From Neobacillus vireti (lineage in GTDB: Bacteria; Bacillota; Bacilli; Bacillales; Cytobacillaceae): a DNA stretch of 64,000 nucleotides. The position numbers were made by a program, and so were the translations under genes. The stretch spans positions 205,813 to 269,812 of the forward strand of contig NZ_LDNB01000012.1 in NCBI RefSeq assembly GCF_001026695.1, in the 5' to 3' direction. The notes below the pieces were generated by a model. It was given only the letters and a program-made list of their open reading frames with translations. It did no database searches and was not told the DNA's origin. This document shows positions 35,724 through 45,239 of the stretch, in pieces (the stretch's first letter is position 1; each line of letters begins with the position of its first letter).

Positions 35724-36647
35724 GTGGAAACAATTCTTAACTTCTTACCAAAAAAAATTGCCGAGCTAATCAGCCAAATCCCTCCTAATGAAAAAGAAAA
35801 ATTAGAGGAAATCCGCATTCGCATGAACCGTCCAGTTGAAATGACGCTAAAGGGAGAACCAAGATTTTTATCCTATCTTATTCAGCCCGAAGATGCCGTT
35901 CATTTAATGAATAAAATAAGCAACTTCTCAATCTATACGCTTGAGGAAGAGCTCAAACGAGGATATATTACCGTTTCCGGGGGTCATCGGATTGGGCTCG
36001 CTGGTAAGGTGATCCTTGAAGAGGGAAGGGTCAAGGCGATTCGGGATATTTCCTCTTTTAACATAAGGATTGCCAGGGAAAAGGTGGGGATAGCTGAACC
36101 ACTAATCCCCTATCTTTATCAAAGGAATTGGATGCATACGATGGTCATTGGACCACCGCAAACAGGGAAAACAACCTTGTTACGAGATATTGCAAGAATC
36201 ATTTCTTCCGGGAACAGGGCAAAAGGCTTTCAGGCTCGTAAGGTAGGTATCGTGGATGAGCGGAGTGAAATCGCTGGTTGTGTAAATGGCGTACCGCAAT
36301 TAACCTTTGGCCATCGGCTTGATGTCTTAGATGCCTGTCCAAAGGCTGAAGGAATGATGATGATGATTCGCTCGATGAGCCCCGAAGTCTTGATTGCCGA
36401 CGAAATTGGCAGAATGGAGGATGCGGAGGCCATTCAAGAGGCGGTTCATGCGGGTATCAAACTAATCACCACTACACATGGGACGAGCATGGAAGAAATA
36501 CGAAAGCGACCGTCCTTAAGAGCCATTATTGACCAAAGAATTTTTGAGCGCTTTGTCATTCTGAGCCGTGAAGCTGGGCCTGGAACGATTAAACATATAC
36601 TCGATGGAAATGGACATGAAATGAAGCATAAAGTGAGAGTGACATGA
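35724..36647 (+). CDS. spoIIIAA: Stage III sporulation protein AA (secretion-type ATPase)
   Basis: Cytoplasmic ATPase of the SpoIIIA-SpoIIQ channel linking mother cell and forespore. It has 307 residues, as in B. subtilis, when started at GTG 35724, 8 bases after AGGAGG; ATG 35700 lies upstream of that site. Walker A is GPPQTGKTTLLR, Walker B EVLIADEIGR. It resembles type II/IV secretion ATPases. Confidence 0.96.
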   Translation: METILNFLPKKIAELISQIPPNEKEKLEEIRIRMNRPVEMTLKGEPRFLSYLIQPEDAVHLMNKISNFSIYTLEEELKRGYITVSGGHRIGLAGKVILEEGRVKAIRDISSFNIRIAREKVGIAEPLIPYLYQRNWMHTMVIGPPQTGKTTLLRDIARIISSGNRAKGFQARKVGIVDERSEIAGCVNGVPQLTFGHRLDVLDACPKAEGMMMMIRSMSPEVLIADEIGRMEDAEAIQEAVHAGIKLITTTHGTSMEEIRKRPSLRAIIDQRIFERFVILSREAGPGTIKHILDGNGHEMKHKVRVT

Positions 36648-37163
36648 ATGATTAAGTTAATTGGCGCGATCATCATTATTGTTGCAACGACTTGGACTGG
36701 GTTTGAGGCAGCCCGAAATTTTAGTGACCGCCCAAAACAGCTAAGGGCGTTAAGATCGGCACTGCAATCACTAGAGGCGGAAATCATGTATAGTCACACA
36801 CCACTGCATGAGGCTGCCAGGAGATTAGCTGCCCAGCTTTCAAAACCTCTTTCCCTGTTTTTTGAAGCCTTTGGAAAGAAACTGACAGACACAGAAACAA
36901 CGGTGAAGGATGCTTGGGAAACTAGTTTAAAAGAGGTTTGGAAGTCCACAGCATTAAAGCAAGGGGAATTTGAAATTATGAAGCAATTTGGGGAAACCCT
37001 TGGCCGCCATGATCGCTTTTCCCAGCAAAAACATATTATGCTGACGCTGACACATCTTGAAAGAGAAGAAGCGGACGCCATCGACAGGCAGGCAAAATAT
37101 GAAAAGATGGTAAAGAGCCTGGGCTTCTTATCAGGATTATTACTGATTATTTTATTATTTTAG
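36648..37163 (+). CDS. spoIIIAB: Stage III sporulation protein AB
   Basis: A 171-residue protein with N- and C-terminal membrane helices and a helical cytoplasmic middle, related to GspF-type proteins. It probably links the SpoIIIAA ATPase to the channel. It starts right after the spoIIIAA stop. Confidence 0.95.
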   Translation: MIKLIGAIIIIVATTWTGFEAARNFSDRPKQLRALRSALQSLEAEIMYSHTPLHEAARRLAAQLSKPLSLFFEAFGKKLTDTETTVKDAWETSLKEVWKSTALKQGEFEIMKQFGETLGRHDRFSQQKHIMLTLTHLEREEADAIDRQAKYEKMVKSLGFLSGLLLIILLF

Positions 37164-37174
37164 GGGGAAAAGCA

Positions 37175-37378
37175 ATGGGCTTAGAAGTAGATATTATTTT
37201 CAAAATTGCCGGTGTTGGCATAGTGGTTGCCTTTTTGCATACTGTTCTTGATCAAGTGGGTAAAAAGGAATATGCACAGTGGGTCACCTTGTTTGGATTT
37301 ATTTATATTCTGTTTCAGGTGGCCTCGATTGTGGACGACCTTTTCCAAAAAATAAAGTCTGTATTCCTGTTTCAATAG
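37175..37378 (+). CDS. spoIIIAC: Stage III sporulation protein AC
   Basis: A 67-residue protein with two membrane helices, belonging to the channel's inner-membrane part. It begins MGLEVDIIFKIAGVG, after GGGGGAAAAGC. Confidence 0.95.
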   Translation: MGLEVDIIFKIAGVGIVVAFLHTVLDQVGKKEYAQWVTLFGFIYILFQVASIVDDLFQKIKSVFLFQ

Positions 37379-37394
37379 AAAGGGGGGCTTTGCT

Positions 37395-37784
37395 ATTGAA
37401 ATCATTAAAATAGTAGGTGTCGCTCTCATCGCAACCTTTCTTGCCTTAATCATTAAAGAACAAAAACCAAATTTCGCCTTCCTTTTAGTTGTTTTTGTCG
37501 GCTGTGCCATTTTTCTGTTTTTAGTTGATAAGATTTTTGAAATCATTCATATGCTGGAAAAGTTAGCAGTGAATGCAAACGTGAATATGGTATATGTTGA
37601 AACGATTCTCAAAATTATTGGGATTGCCTATATCGCCGAATTTGCGACTCAGATAACGAAGGATGCCGGTCAAGGAGCAATCGCCTCGAAAATTGAATTA
37701 GCAGGAAAAATTATCATTCTCGCCATGGCGATACCTATTCTAACCGTTTTGATTGAAACCATTATCAAACTTATTCCGAGCTAA
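37395..37784 (+). CDS. spoIIIAD: Stage III sporulation protein AD (ATT start)
   Basis: Reads (M)EIIKIVGVALIATFLALI and continues through MLEKLAVNANVNMVYVETIL, matching B. subtilis SpoIIIAD over its whole length (129 residues against about 133). The only in-frame start at the homologous position is ATT 37395, 8 bases after GGGGGG; the first in-frame ATG (37551) would remove two membrane helices. It is therefore likely a rare AUU initiation. Four helices; part of the channel's membrane complex. Confidence 0.85.
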   Translation: MEIIKIVGVALIATFLALIIKEQKPNFAFLLVVFVGCAIFLFLVDKIFEIIHMLEKLAVNANVNMVYVETILKIIGIAYIAEFATQITKDAGQGAIASKIELAGKIIILAMAIPILTVLIETIIKLIPS

Positions 37785-37789
37785 ATAAT

Positions 37790-37910
37790 TGTCTAGCTCC
37801 AGCGCCTAGGGACTTGGGTCATAGGCCAATCCGTCAAGAAGGCAAAAAGCGGCCTTCTCGCCGGCTCGTCTTATGCCTGTCACCCCTGGACAAGGCGCTT
37901 ACGCTTTTCT
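37790..37910. repeat. Dispersed repeat, copy 3, inside the spoIIIA operon
   Basis: TGTCTAGCTCCAGCGCCTAG at the left, GGCCAATCCGTCAAGAAGGC and GCCGGCTCGTCTTATGCCTG inside, AAGGCGCTTACGCTTTTCT at the right; very close to copy 1. It fills almost the whole gap between spoIIIAD and spoIIIAE and ends 3 bases before the spoIIIAE ribosome site. There is no T run, so it need not terminate. Confidence 0.88.
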
Positions 37911-37925
37911 AAAGAGGTGTAAAAG

Positions 37926-39125
37926 TTGAAGCAGAGGCTGCAGATTATTCCGATTATCATTCTCTTATCCTTTTTTTTAATGATTCCAAGTGTCCAAGCT
38001 GTCGAAGAATCCAAGGACACCTCTAACCCGCTTTCTCCACAGGAATTAGTAGATTCACAGCTTAAAGGCTTGGACTTAGCGGAATTAAAACAATTTTGGG
38101 AAGATATTACCAATAAATATGGCGGCTTTCTCCCGGAAAGCCAAAAAGGAAGCTTGTATGAATTCATAAAAGGCGATAAAAAATTCTCCTTTAAACAATG
38201 GGGGCAGGGAGTTTTAAAGTTTGCTTTCCATGAGTTTGTTGCGAATGGCAAATTACTTGGTTCGTTGATTATGCTAACGATTTTTAGTATGTTTCTCCAA
38301 TCAATGCAAAATGCTTTTGAGAAAAGCGCAATCAGCAAAGTTGCATATTCGATTGTCTATATGGTGCTGGTCATTCTTGCACTTAATAGTTTCCATGTCG
38401 CTATCGATTACACAAATGAAGCGATTGGGATGATGATCTCCTTTGTGCTAGCGCTCGTGCCGTTGCTGTTGGCGTTAATAGCCGCTTCTGGAGGACTTGT
38501 TTCAGCTGCTTTCTTCCATCCAGTCGTATTATTTTTAATGAATATGAGCGGATTATTCATGCAATATATTATTCTACCGCTCCTCTTTCTAGCTACCTTG
38601 CTTAGTATTGTCAGTACAATGTCAGAACAATATAAAGTGTCGCAGCTAGCTGCATTGCTAAGAAATTGGAGCATCGGGTTAATGGGGCTGTTCTTAACGG
38701 TATTTCTAGGTGTTATCTCTGTCCAGGGGGCTTCCGCGGCTGTATCAGATGGCGTTACCATCAGGACAGCGAAATTCATTACCGGAAACTTCATTCCGGT
38801 CATCGGCAGAATGTTTACCGATGCTACCGATACAGTCGTTAGTGCATCTGTCCTGTTAAAAAATACGGTTGGAATTGCCGGGGTAGCCATCCTTCTAATC
38901 ATCGTCGCATTCCCTGCGATTAAAATTTTGATGATTGCCTTTATCTATAAATTTGCGGCCGCCATCCTCCAGCCGTTAGGCGGCGGGCCAATCATTACCT
39001 GTCTGGATATTATCAGCAAGAGTGTTATCTATGTTTTTGCCGCACTTGGAATTGTCTCGTTGATGTTCTTTTTATGTATCACAGTTATTGTAGCTGCCGG
39101 AAATTTAACAATGATGATGAGATAG
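37926..39125 (+). CDS. spoIIIAE: Stage III sporulation protein AE
   Basis: A 399-residue polytopic membrane protein with a cleavable-looking signal (VQAVEESKD near residue 25) and about seven further helices; conserved in all spoIIIA operons. TTG start at 37926 after AAAGAGGTG. It belongs to the transenvelope channel. Confidence 0.95.
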   Translation: MKQRLQIIPIIILLSFFLMIPSVQAVEESKDTSNPLSPQELVDSQLKGLDLAELKQFWEDITNKYGGFLPESQKGSLYEFIKGDKKFSFKQWGQGVLKFAFHEFVANGKLLGSLIMLTIFSMFLQSMQNAFEKSAISKVAYSIVYMVLVILALNSFHVAIDYTNEAIGMMISFVLALVPLLLALIAASGGLVSAAFFHPVVLFLMNMSGLFMQYIILPLLFLATLLSIVSTMSEQYKVSQLAALLRNWSIGLMGLFLTVFLGVISVQGASAAVSDGVTIRTAKFITGNFIPVIGRMFTDATDTVVSASVLLKNTVGIAGVAILLIIVAFPAIKILMIAFIYKFAAAILQPLGGGPIITCLDIISKSVIYVFAALGIVSLMFFLCITVIVAAGNLTMMMR

Positions 39126-39136
39126 GAGGGATGAAA

Positions 39137-39766
39137 ATGGAGTTTTTGAAAGAGTGGGTAACGAATATTATTTTGTTTATCCTGTTAGCTACAGTTATTG
39201 ATATGCTCCTTCCAAATTCTAGTATGAAAAAGTATACGAAAATGGTTACAGGACTGCTCTTAATCGCCATTATTCTAACCCCAATCCTTAAATTGATTTC
39301 CAAGGATTTTGAATCAGCCTTTGCTGCCATCCCAACGTATCAAGCACCAGGGGAAAAAAATATGAAAAATTTAATAGATTTTAAGAAAAAAGAAATACAA
39401 GCATCCCAGAGTGCATATATTTTAAAAGACATGGCTGTCAAGCTCAAAAAGGACGCTAAAAAGGAGTTGATGGACCAATACGGATTGGAGATAGATACAA
39501 TTGACCTAGCCATTAACGAAGAAAGCGACAAAGCATTTCCTGAAAACCTCCAAAAGGTTGTGGTTCTTCTGAAGCAGCCAGAAACTGGCGTGAAGACAGT
39601 CGAAGTGATTAAACAAATCGAAATTAACACAGGAACACCTCTTCCATCTAAAGGATCAACAGAAGAAACAGAACAAATAGCCGCATTTCTTTCACAAAAA
39701 TGGAACGTACCAGAAGAGTCAGTTGAGGTTTCGATTGAGGGGGGGATCAAAAAGAAAAATGGATAA
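39137..39766 (+). CDS. spoIIIAF: Stage III sporulation protein AF
   Basis: About 209 residues: two N-terminal membrane helices, then a ring-building (EscJ/PilO-like) soluble domain. ATG 39137 lies 7 bases after AGGAGG; ATG 39131 is too close. Its end overlaps spoIIIAG by 8 bases. Confidence 0.94.
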   Translation: MEFLKEWVTNIILFILLATVIDMLLPNSSMKKYTKMVTGLLLIAIILTPILKLISKDFESAFAAIPTYQAPGEKNMKNLIDFKKKEIQASQSAYILKDMAVKLKKDAKKELMDQYGLEIDTIDLAINEESDKAFPENLQKVVVLLKQPETGVKTVEVIKQIEINTGTPLPSKGSTEETEQIAAFLSQKWNVPEESVEVSIEGGIKKKNG

Positions 39767-40409
39767 CAACCAAGGACCATTATCATGGCTCAAAAAACTA
39801 CTCAAACTGGATGAAAAAGGTGAAAAGAAACCCGGTAAATACCAGTATATGATCCTTGTCCTTTGTATTGGTGCAGCGTTTATGTTTGTTGGCAATATTG
39901 TGTTTAAAAATGACACAAATCCTGCTTCGGTACCCGCTGCAACAAGCGGGAAAGCAGAGTCGGAGGATGTAGCTGCATTTGGCTTGAATAAGGGTTCAGG
40001 CAATAAGGCGATAGCTGAATACGAAGAAAAATATGAGAATCAACTAAAGAAGGCACTTCAGGAAATGTTAGGAGTAAATGATGTTACCGTCGTAGTGAAC
40101 ATTGATTCAACAGATAAAAAAGTGCTGGAAAAAAATCGGGTGACAAAATCACAGACCACCGATGAGGTTGATCGTGACGGAGGGCAGCGTAAAGTGGTTG
40201 ATTCCTCAACCGATGAACAACTGGTGATAATCCGTGAAGGTGAAAAAGAGGTTCCAATTGTGGTAGAGACAAAAAAACCAGAGATTCGCGGTGTATTAGT
40301 GGTTGCCAAGGGCGCTGATAATATCGAGGTAAAAAAATGGATTAGGGAAGCAGTCACGAGGGTTTTGGGAGTGCCAAGCCACAGAGTCGCTGTTATGCCT
40401 AAAAAATAA
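39759..40409 (+). CDS. spoIIIAG: Stage III sporulation protein AG
   Basis: A 216-residue protein with one membrane helix (about 28-48) and a ring-building domain in the intermembrane space; in B. subtilis it forms the large SpoIIIAG ring. ATG 39759 follows GAGGGGGGGATC within spoIIIAF. Confidence 0.94.
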   Translation: MDNNQGPLSWLKKLLKLDEKGEKKPGKYQYMILVLCIGAAFMFVGNIVFKNDTNPASVPAATSGKAESEDVAAFGLNKGSGNKAIAEYEEKYENQLKKALQEMLGVNDVTVVVNIDSTDKKVLEKNRVTKSQTTDEVDRDGGQRKVVDSSTDEQLVIIREGEKEVPIVVETKKPEIRGVLVVAKGADNIEVKKWIREAVTRVLGVPSHRVAVMPKK

Positions 40410-40424
40410 AAGGGGGATTTCTTC

Positions 40425-40976
40425 ATGCTTTTAAAAAAACAAACAGTTTGGTTATTGACAATGTTAAGTTTAGTAGTTGTACTGACGGTTTATTATATTA
40501 CCTCTCCAGAGCAAAAGACGAATGAGCTAGCAGCTGTACAGCAAAAGGCTAAAGATCAAAATCAAGGTAAAACAAAAACCGAAGCCAAGGATGGTAAATC
40601 TGTCATTTCTTCTGTAGCGGGCGATGCTCAGTTTGAAGAACTTAAAATAAATCAGGAAGACCTCCGAAGCCAACAGAGAGAAGATCTAACTACCCAATTA
40701 GCTTCTACCAATCTTTCCGAGGAGGAAAAAAGTCAGGTAAAAGATCAAATGAATAAATTAACAGAAACAGCTCAAAAGGAAGAACTGCTTGAACATTTTA
40801 TTAAAACGATGGGCTATGATGATGTACTAGTTAGAGCCGATGGGCCGGAAGTCATCGTTACAGTTAAAGCCAAGAAGAAGCCATCAGTAAAAGAAGCAAA
40901 TAAAATTATGCTCGAAGTGAAAAAAGAAATTGATGAAACTAACTATGTTGCAGTTGAATATGAACCATCAAAGTAA
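40425..40976 (+). CDS. spoIIIAH: Stage III sporulation protein AH
   Basis: A 183-residue protein, shorter than the 218 of B. subtilis. One N-terminal membrane helix, a low-complexity Lys/Gln/Asp stretch, then the C-terminal domain (LEHFIKTMGYDDVLV) that binds forespore SpoIIQ. ATG 40425 follows AAAGGGGG. Last gene of the operon. Confidence 0.95.
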   Translation: MLLKKQTVWLLTMLSLVVVLTVYYITSPEQKTNELAAVQQKAKDQNQGKTKTEAKDGKSVISSVAGDAQFEELKINQEDLRSQQREDLTTQLASTNLSEEEKSQVKDQMNKLTETAQKEELLEHFIKTMGYDDVLVRADGPEVIVTVKAKKKPSVKEANKIMLEVKKEIDETNYVAVEYEPSK

Positions 40977-41006
40977 ACGTAAAATAAGGGAAGCCGCGCT
41001 TCCTCA

Positions 41007-41038
41007 GGCTGTCGAATAACCTTCGATAGCCTTTTATT
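41007..41038 (+). terminator. spoIIIA operon terminator
   Basis: GGCTGTCGAA and TTCGATAGCC pair, followed by TTTTATTT. Confidence 0.78.
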
Positions 41039-41282
41039 TCAATCCTATTCTTTAATAGTTAAACGCGTTAATTTGTTATAATTCCATTGGTATACGGTCT
41101 TTCAACAGGCCCAATTGCAGGAAAACAATCTATGGAAGCCTCGCTTCTTTTTTTACGTTTATTTATTTACTAATAGGGAAAAATAAAGTTTTGTATTGAT
41201 ATCGACAGTAAAAATTCCCTTTTTACATAAAAAATATTAAGATGGAAGCAGGGGTAAGAGTTAGAATTACAAATTAGATTAT

Positions 41283-41311
41283 TGAACTTTTATAAGGTAT
41301 TATCGTATAGT
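41283..41311 (+). promoter_or_regulatory. Sigma-A promoter of accBC
   Basis: TTGAAC (41283-41288), 17 bases, TATAGT (41306-41311), about 45 bases before the accB start. The stretch 41040-41280 shows nothing else I can name. Confidence 0.65.
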
Positions 41312-41356
41312 ATTAGTAGTAAGTCCTAATTAAAGTTGTTCGAGGGGTGTTACATA

Positions 41357-41872
41357 ATGTTAAAAGTACAAGAAATACGTGAATTGATTAAATTGGTTGA
41401 CCAGTCGAGTATTGATGAATTTGTATATGAGAATGACGGCTCTAAAATCAAGATGAAGAAAAATGGTCCAGCAACGGTAACGACTGTTCAGCCAGTTATA
41501 CAAGCAGCTGCGCAAGCGGCACCGGCTGCCGTTCAAACAATCCAAGCGGCAGCAGTTACACCTGCAGCACCTGCAGTGGAAGTAAAGCAGGAATCTCCAA
41601 AGGTTGAAACAACCACTGAAGCTGATACAGCAAATCTACATAAAATTACTTCACCGATGGTAGGAACTTTCTATGCCTCACCGACTCCAGATGCAGACGC
41701 ATATGTAAAAGCTGGGTCACATGTATCAAAGGATTCCATTGTGTGTATTGTGGAAGCGATGAAATTATTTAATGAAATTGAAGCAGAAGTAGATGGAGAA
41801 ATTGTTGAAGTCCTTGCAAAAAATGGCCAATTAGTTGAATACGGACAGCCATTATTTTTAGTAAAGCCTTAA
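41357..41872 (+). CDS. accB: Biotin carboxyl carrier protein of acetyl-CoA carboxylase
   Basis: A 171-residue BCCP: N-terminal segment, Ala/Pro/Gln-rich linker (about 38-90) and biotinyl domain with Lys136 in EAMKL. It carries CO2 between biotin carboxylase and carboxyltransferase in fatty-acid synthesis. ATG 41357 follows GAGGGGTG; the frame upstream to 41336 lacks a ribosome site. Confidence 0.96.
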   Translation: MLKVQEIRELIKLVDQSSIDEFVYENDGSKIKMKKNGPATVTTVQPVIQAAAQAAPAAVQTIQAAAVTPAAPAVEVKQESPKVETTTEADTANLHKITSPMVGTFYASPTPDADAYVKAGSHVSKDSIVCIVEAMKLFNEIEAEVDGEIVEVLAKNGQLVEYGQPLFLVKP

Positions 41873-41890
41873 GTTAGGAGCGGTAACAGA

Positions 41891-43246
41891 ATGATAAAAA
41901 AACTGTTAATTGCAAATAGAGGAGAAATTGCAGTTAGGATTATTCGCGCCTGCCGGGAAATGGGGATTGAATCTGTAGCCGTTTTCTCAGAAGCAGACCG
42001 TGAAGCATTGCATGTTCAGTTGGCTGATGAAGCCTATTGCATTGGACCTACTGCATCAAAAGACAGTTATTTAAACGTTACAAATATTATTAGTGTCGCC
42101 AAGTTAACCGGAAGTGATGCTATTCACCCGGGTTATGGCTTCTTAGCAGAAAATGCCGATTTCGCTGAACTCTGTCGTGAATGTAATATCACCTTTGTTG
42201 GACCAAGCCCAGAAGCAATCACCAAAATGGGCACAAAGGATATCGCAAGGGAAACGATGAAGGAAGCAGGAGTACCGATCGTTCCCGGATCCACCGGAAT
42301 TATTAATGACATCGACGAGGCCCTAGAACTCGTTGAAAAAATTCATTATCCCGTCATCATTAAAGCAACAGCAGGCGGAGGCGGTAAAGGAATTCGTGTT
42401 GCCAGGAATGAGCAGGAATTAATAAAAGGCATCAACATTACCCAGCAGGAAGCGCTGACCGCTTTCGGAAATTCTGGTGTCTACATTGAAAAATATATTG
42501 AAGACTTCCGTCATGTCGAAATTCAGGTCCTTGGTGACTCTCACGGCAATACCATCCATTTAGGCGAGAGAGATTGCTCCATCCAACGCAGATTGCAAAA
42601 ACTGCTTGAAGAAACGCCTTCACCTGCCTTGGACGGAGAAATTCGCGAGGAGATGGGAGAAGCAGCTGTAAAAGCAGCAAAAGCAGTTGCCTATTCAGGT
42701 GCCGGCACGGTAGAATTTATCTATGACTACCGCAATCGTAAATTTTACTTTATGGAGATGAACACCAGGATTCAGGTGGAGCATCCTGTTACTGAAATGG
42801 TCACTGGAATCGACCTAATTAAAGAACAAATTCGAGTGGCAAACGGCGAAAAGCTATCAATAAATCAGCAGGAAGTCACTTTTACAGGATGGGCAATTGA
42901 GTGCAGAATCAATGCTGAAAATCCAGAAAAGAATTTTCTCCCATCAGCTGGAAAGATTAAAATGTATTTGCCGCCAGGAGGTCTTGGTGTTCGGATTGAT
43001 TCGGCTGCATATCCGGGCTACACGATACCGCCTTATTACGATTCAATGATTGCGAAAGTCATCGCGTATGGCGCCAGCAGGGAAGAGGCAATCTCAAGAA
43101 TGAAACGGGCATTAAGTGAATTCGTCATTGAGGGTATAAAGACCACCATCCCATTTCATTTAAAACTACTCGAGCATGAAAAATTTGTAGAAGGCGCGTT
43201 TAATACGAAATTCTTGGAACTGCATGATGTGATGAAGTCTATCTAA
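41891..43246 (+). CDS. accC: Biotin carboxylase subunit of acetyl-CoA carboxylase
   Basis: A 451-residue ATP-grasp enzyme that carboxylates biotin on AccB. Motifs: [11 protein letters not shown] at the N terminus, GGGGKGIR nucleotide loop, [14 protein letters not shown] active-site strand. ATG 41891 follows TTAGGAGCGG, 18 bases after accB. Confidence 0.97.
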   Translation: MIKKLLIANRGEIAVRIIRACREMGIESVAVFSEADREALHVQLADEAYCIGPTASKDSYLNVTNIISVAKLTGSDAIHPGYGFLAENADFAELCRECNITFVGPSPEAITKMGTKDIARETMKEAGVPIVPGSTGIINDIDEALELVEKIHYPVIIKATAGGGGKGIRVARNEQELIKGINITQQEALTAFGNSGVYIEKYIEDFRHVEIQVLGDSHGNTIHLGERDCSIQRRLQKLLEETPSPALDGEIREEMGEAAVKAAKAVAYSGAGTVEFIYDYRNRKFYFMEMNTRIQVEHPVTEMVTGIDLIKEQIRVANGEKLSINQQEVTFTGWAIECRINAENPEKNFLPSAGKIKMYLPPGGLGVRIDSAAYPGYTIPPYYDSMIAKVIAYGASREEAISRMKRALSEFVIEGIKTTIPFHLKLLEHEKFVEGAFNTKFLELHDVMKSI

Positions 43247-43267
43247 TTTATGGAGGTGAATTGAAAG

Positions 43268-43675
43268 ATGAGCGAATTTAGTGTATTAGAAATGGAGCAA
43301 GGAAATAGCGGCCATGGAAAGATTGAAATAGCTCCTGAAGTAATTGAGGTCATCGCGGGGATTGCTACTTCCGAGGTGGAAGGTATTGCGGCGATGCGGG
43401 GAAATTTTGCAACCGGTGTTGTAGAACGTTTAGGGAAAAAAAATCACGGTAAAGGCGTTAAAGTGGAGCTGACTGAATCAGGAATAAAGGTTGATGTGTA
43501 TTGCTTGATGAAGTTTGGAGTATCCATTCCAACTGTTGCTGGGAAAGTACAAGATAACATCCGGCAAGCGCTCCTTAATATGACCGCTTTAGATGCTGAA
43601 GAAGTAAATATACATGTCGTTGGAATTCAATTTGAAACCCAAAAGATCGAACCGGAAATCGATTCAGAAATGTAA
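43268..43675 (+). CDS. yqhY: Asp23/Gls24 family protein YqhY
   Basis: A 135-residue Asp23/Gls24 protein. In B. subtilis YqhY lies in the accBC transcription unit and affects acetyl-CoA carboxylase activity; the same order here supports that link. Shows the conserved GKIEIAPEVIEVIAGIATSEVEG block. ATG 43268 follows GGAGGTGAA. Confidence 0.93.
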   Translation: MSEFSVLEMEQGNSGHGKIEIAPEVIEVIAGIATSEVEGIAAMRGNFATGVVERLGKKNHGKGVKVELTESGIKVDVYCLMKFGVSIPTVAGKVQDNIRQALLNMTALDAEEVNIHVVGIQFETQKIEPEIDSEM

Positions 43676-43681
43676 GAAGAG

Positions 43682-43711
43682 AAACCAAAGGAGCTTAATC
43701 CTTTGGTTTTT
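43682..43711 (+). terminator. accBC-yqhY terminator
   Basis: AAACCAAAGG and CCTTTGGTTT stem with a T run. Confidence 0.9.
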
Positions 43712-43866
43712 CTTATCCACTGATTCAAATTGAAAAAAAATTGTCCATACAGTGCGAATCTATGTTAGTTATGCTATTATCTTTTTATGTGTGTAAAAAC
43801 CTTCAAATACGTTTGTATAAAAATAGACAAAAATAATTTAATATATCTAAAGGAGTTAACGGTATA

Positions 43867-44265
43867 ATGAAGAGAAGAACAGCAAGGGAAAAAGCATTAC
43901 AAGCACTGTTTCAAATCGATGTAAGCAGCACTGAGGCATCATCCGCAATTGATCATGTTTTGGAAGGAGAGGCTGGTGACGAATATCTATCTAAACTCGT
44001 TTTAGGCGTTGTCGAACATAAAGTTGAAATCGACAACTTAATAAGTGAAAACCTTGAAAAATGGACGATAGATCGCTTAGCTACCGTAGACCGAAATCTA
44101 TTAAGAATTGCTGTATTTGAATTAAAAAACTTTCGAACTGAAGTTCCTGCAAATGTAATTTTAGATGAAGCAATAGAAATAGCCAAAATTTACGGGGACG
44201 ACCAATCAAGTAAGTTTATTAATGGTGTTCTTTCAAAGGTGAAACAAAAGCTTCTTAACGATTAA
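43867..44265 (+). CDS. nusB: Transcription antitermination factor NusB
   Basis: A 132-residue all-helical NusB beginning MKRRTAREKALQALFQID, which with NusE (S10) binds boxA RNA in rRNA operons. ATG 43867 follows AAAGGAG. Followed closely by folD. Confidence 0.96.
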   Translation: MKRRTAREKALQALFQIDVSSTEASSAIDHVLEGEAGDEYLSKLVLGVVEHKVEIDNLISENLEKWTIDRLATVDRNLLRIAVFELKNFRTEVPANVILDEAIEIAKIYGDDQSSKFINGVLSKVKQKLLND

Positions 44266-44301
44266 TTGATTGGGTCCTCTCACACAGGGGGAGAAATTAT
44301 A

Positions 44302-45159
44302 ATGACTGCACAAATTATTAATGGAAAAGAAATTGCTGCGAAGAAAAAAGTAGAGATTGCTGAACATGTGGCTGCCCTTAAATCTCAAGGAGTAACTCCA
44401 GGATTAGCTGTAATATTGGTCGGAAATAACCATGCTTCACGGACATATGTAACAAGCAAAGAAAAGACGTGTAAAGAACTTGGCATGTACTCCTTATTAA
44501 TTGAAATGCCGGAAGAGGTCTCCGAACAGAGCTTACTCGCTAAGATTGAGGAATTAAACGGGGACCCCGCCATCCATGGGATTTTGGTTCAACTGCCGCT
44601 TCCTAAACATATTGATGAAAGTAAAGTAATTGAGACCATTTCCCCGTTAAAGGATGTCGATGGCTTCCATCCAATTAATATCGGCAGGATGATGACCGGT
44701 CAAAATGCGTTTTTGCCATGTACGCCATACGGGATTATGGTGCTGCTTGAAGAAACAGGAATCCCGATTGTTGGGAAAAATGTTGTCGTCGTCGGCAGAA
44801 GCAATATTGTCGGCAAGCCGGTAGGGCAATTATTTCTTAATCGGCATGCAACCGTAACCTACTGTCATTCCAAAACCAAAGATTTAAAAGTACATACAAA
44901 ACAAGCGGATATCCTTGTTGCTGCTGTCGGTATCCCGAACTTTATTAAAGCGGAACATGTTAAAGATGGCGCAGTAGTCATCGATGTAGGCATTAATCGT
45001 AATCAGGACGGCAAGCTTTGTGGTGATGTGGCTTTTGATGAGGTGAGTGAAAAGGCTGGATATATCACACCAGTACCAAAGGGAGTAGGACCAATGACGA
45101 TAACAATGCTTATGTATAATACACTAAAATCCGCTGAGGAAAGTTTAACACGCGATTAA
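44302..45159 (+). CDS. folD: Bifunctional methylenetetrahydrofolate dehydrogenase/cyclohydrolase
   Basis: A 285-residue enzyme converting 5,10-methylene-THF to 10-formyl-THF with NADP. Catalytic YVTSKEKTC (Lys) and [11 protein letters not shown]ossmann segment, plus [10 protein letters not shown] near the end. ATG 44302 follows GGGGGAGAAA; the frame upstream to 44266 lacks a site. It uses the methylene-THF made by the glycine cleavage system. Confidence 0.96.
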   Translation: MTAQIINGKEIAAKKKVEIAEHVAALKSQGVTPGLAVILVGNNHASRTYVTSKEKTCKELGMYSLLIEMPEEVSEQSLLAKIEELNGDPAIHGILVQLPLPKHIDESKVIETISPLKDVDGFHPINIGRMMTGQNAFLPCTPYGIMVLLEETGIPIVGKNVVVVGRSNIVGKPVGQLFLNRHATVTYCHSKTKDLKVHTKQADILVAAVGIPNFIKAEHVKDGAVVIDVGINRNQDGKLCGDVAFDEVSEKAGYITPVPKGVGPMTITMLMYNTLKSAEESLTRD

Positions 45160-45167
45160 GCAGGAGC

Positions 45168-45207
45168 ATGTCCTTATCTTTTACGATTCTATAAAAGATA
45201 AGGACAT
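45168..45207. other. Strong hairpin between folD and xseA
   Basis: ATGTCCTTATCTTTTA and TAAAAGATAAGGACAT form a perfect 16-bp stem with an 8-base loop. No T run follows on the plus strand, so it is not a standard terminator; it may stabilise the folD mRNA end or be a cleavage site. Confidence 0.8.
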
Positions 45208-45239
45208 ACTCGCTAATTGGTTGAAAAGAGGAACTTATT

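Noticed and set aside
37551..37784. SpoIIIAD starting at ATG 37551 (77 residues)
   Set aside because: It would lack two membrane helices that are clearly encoded upstream in frame.
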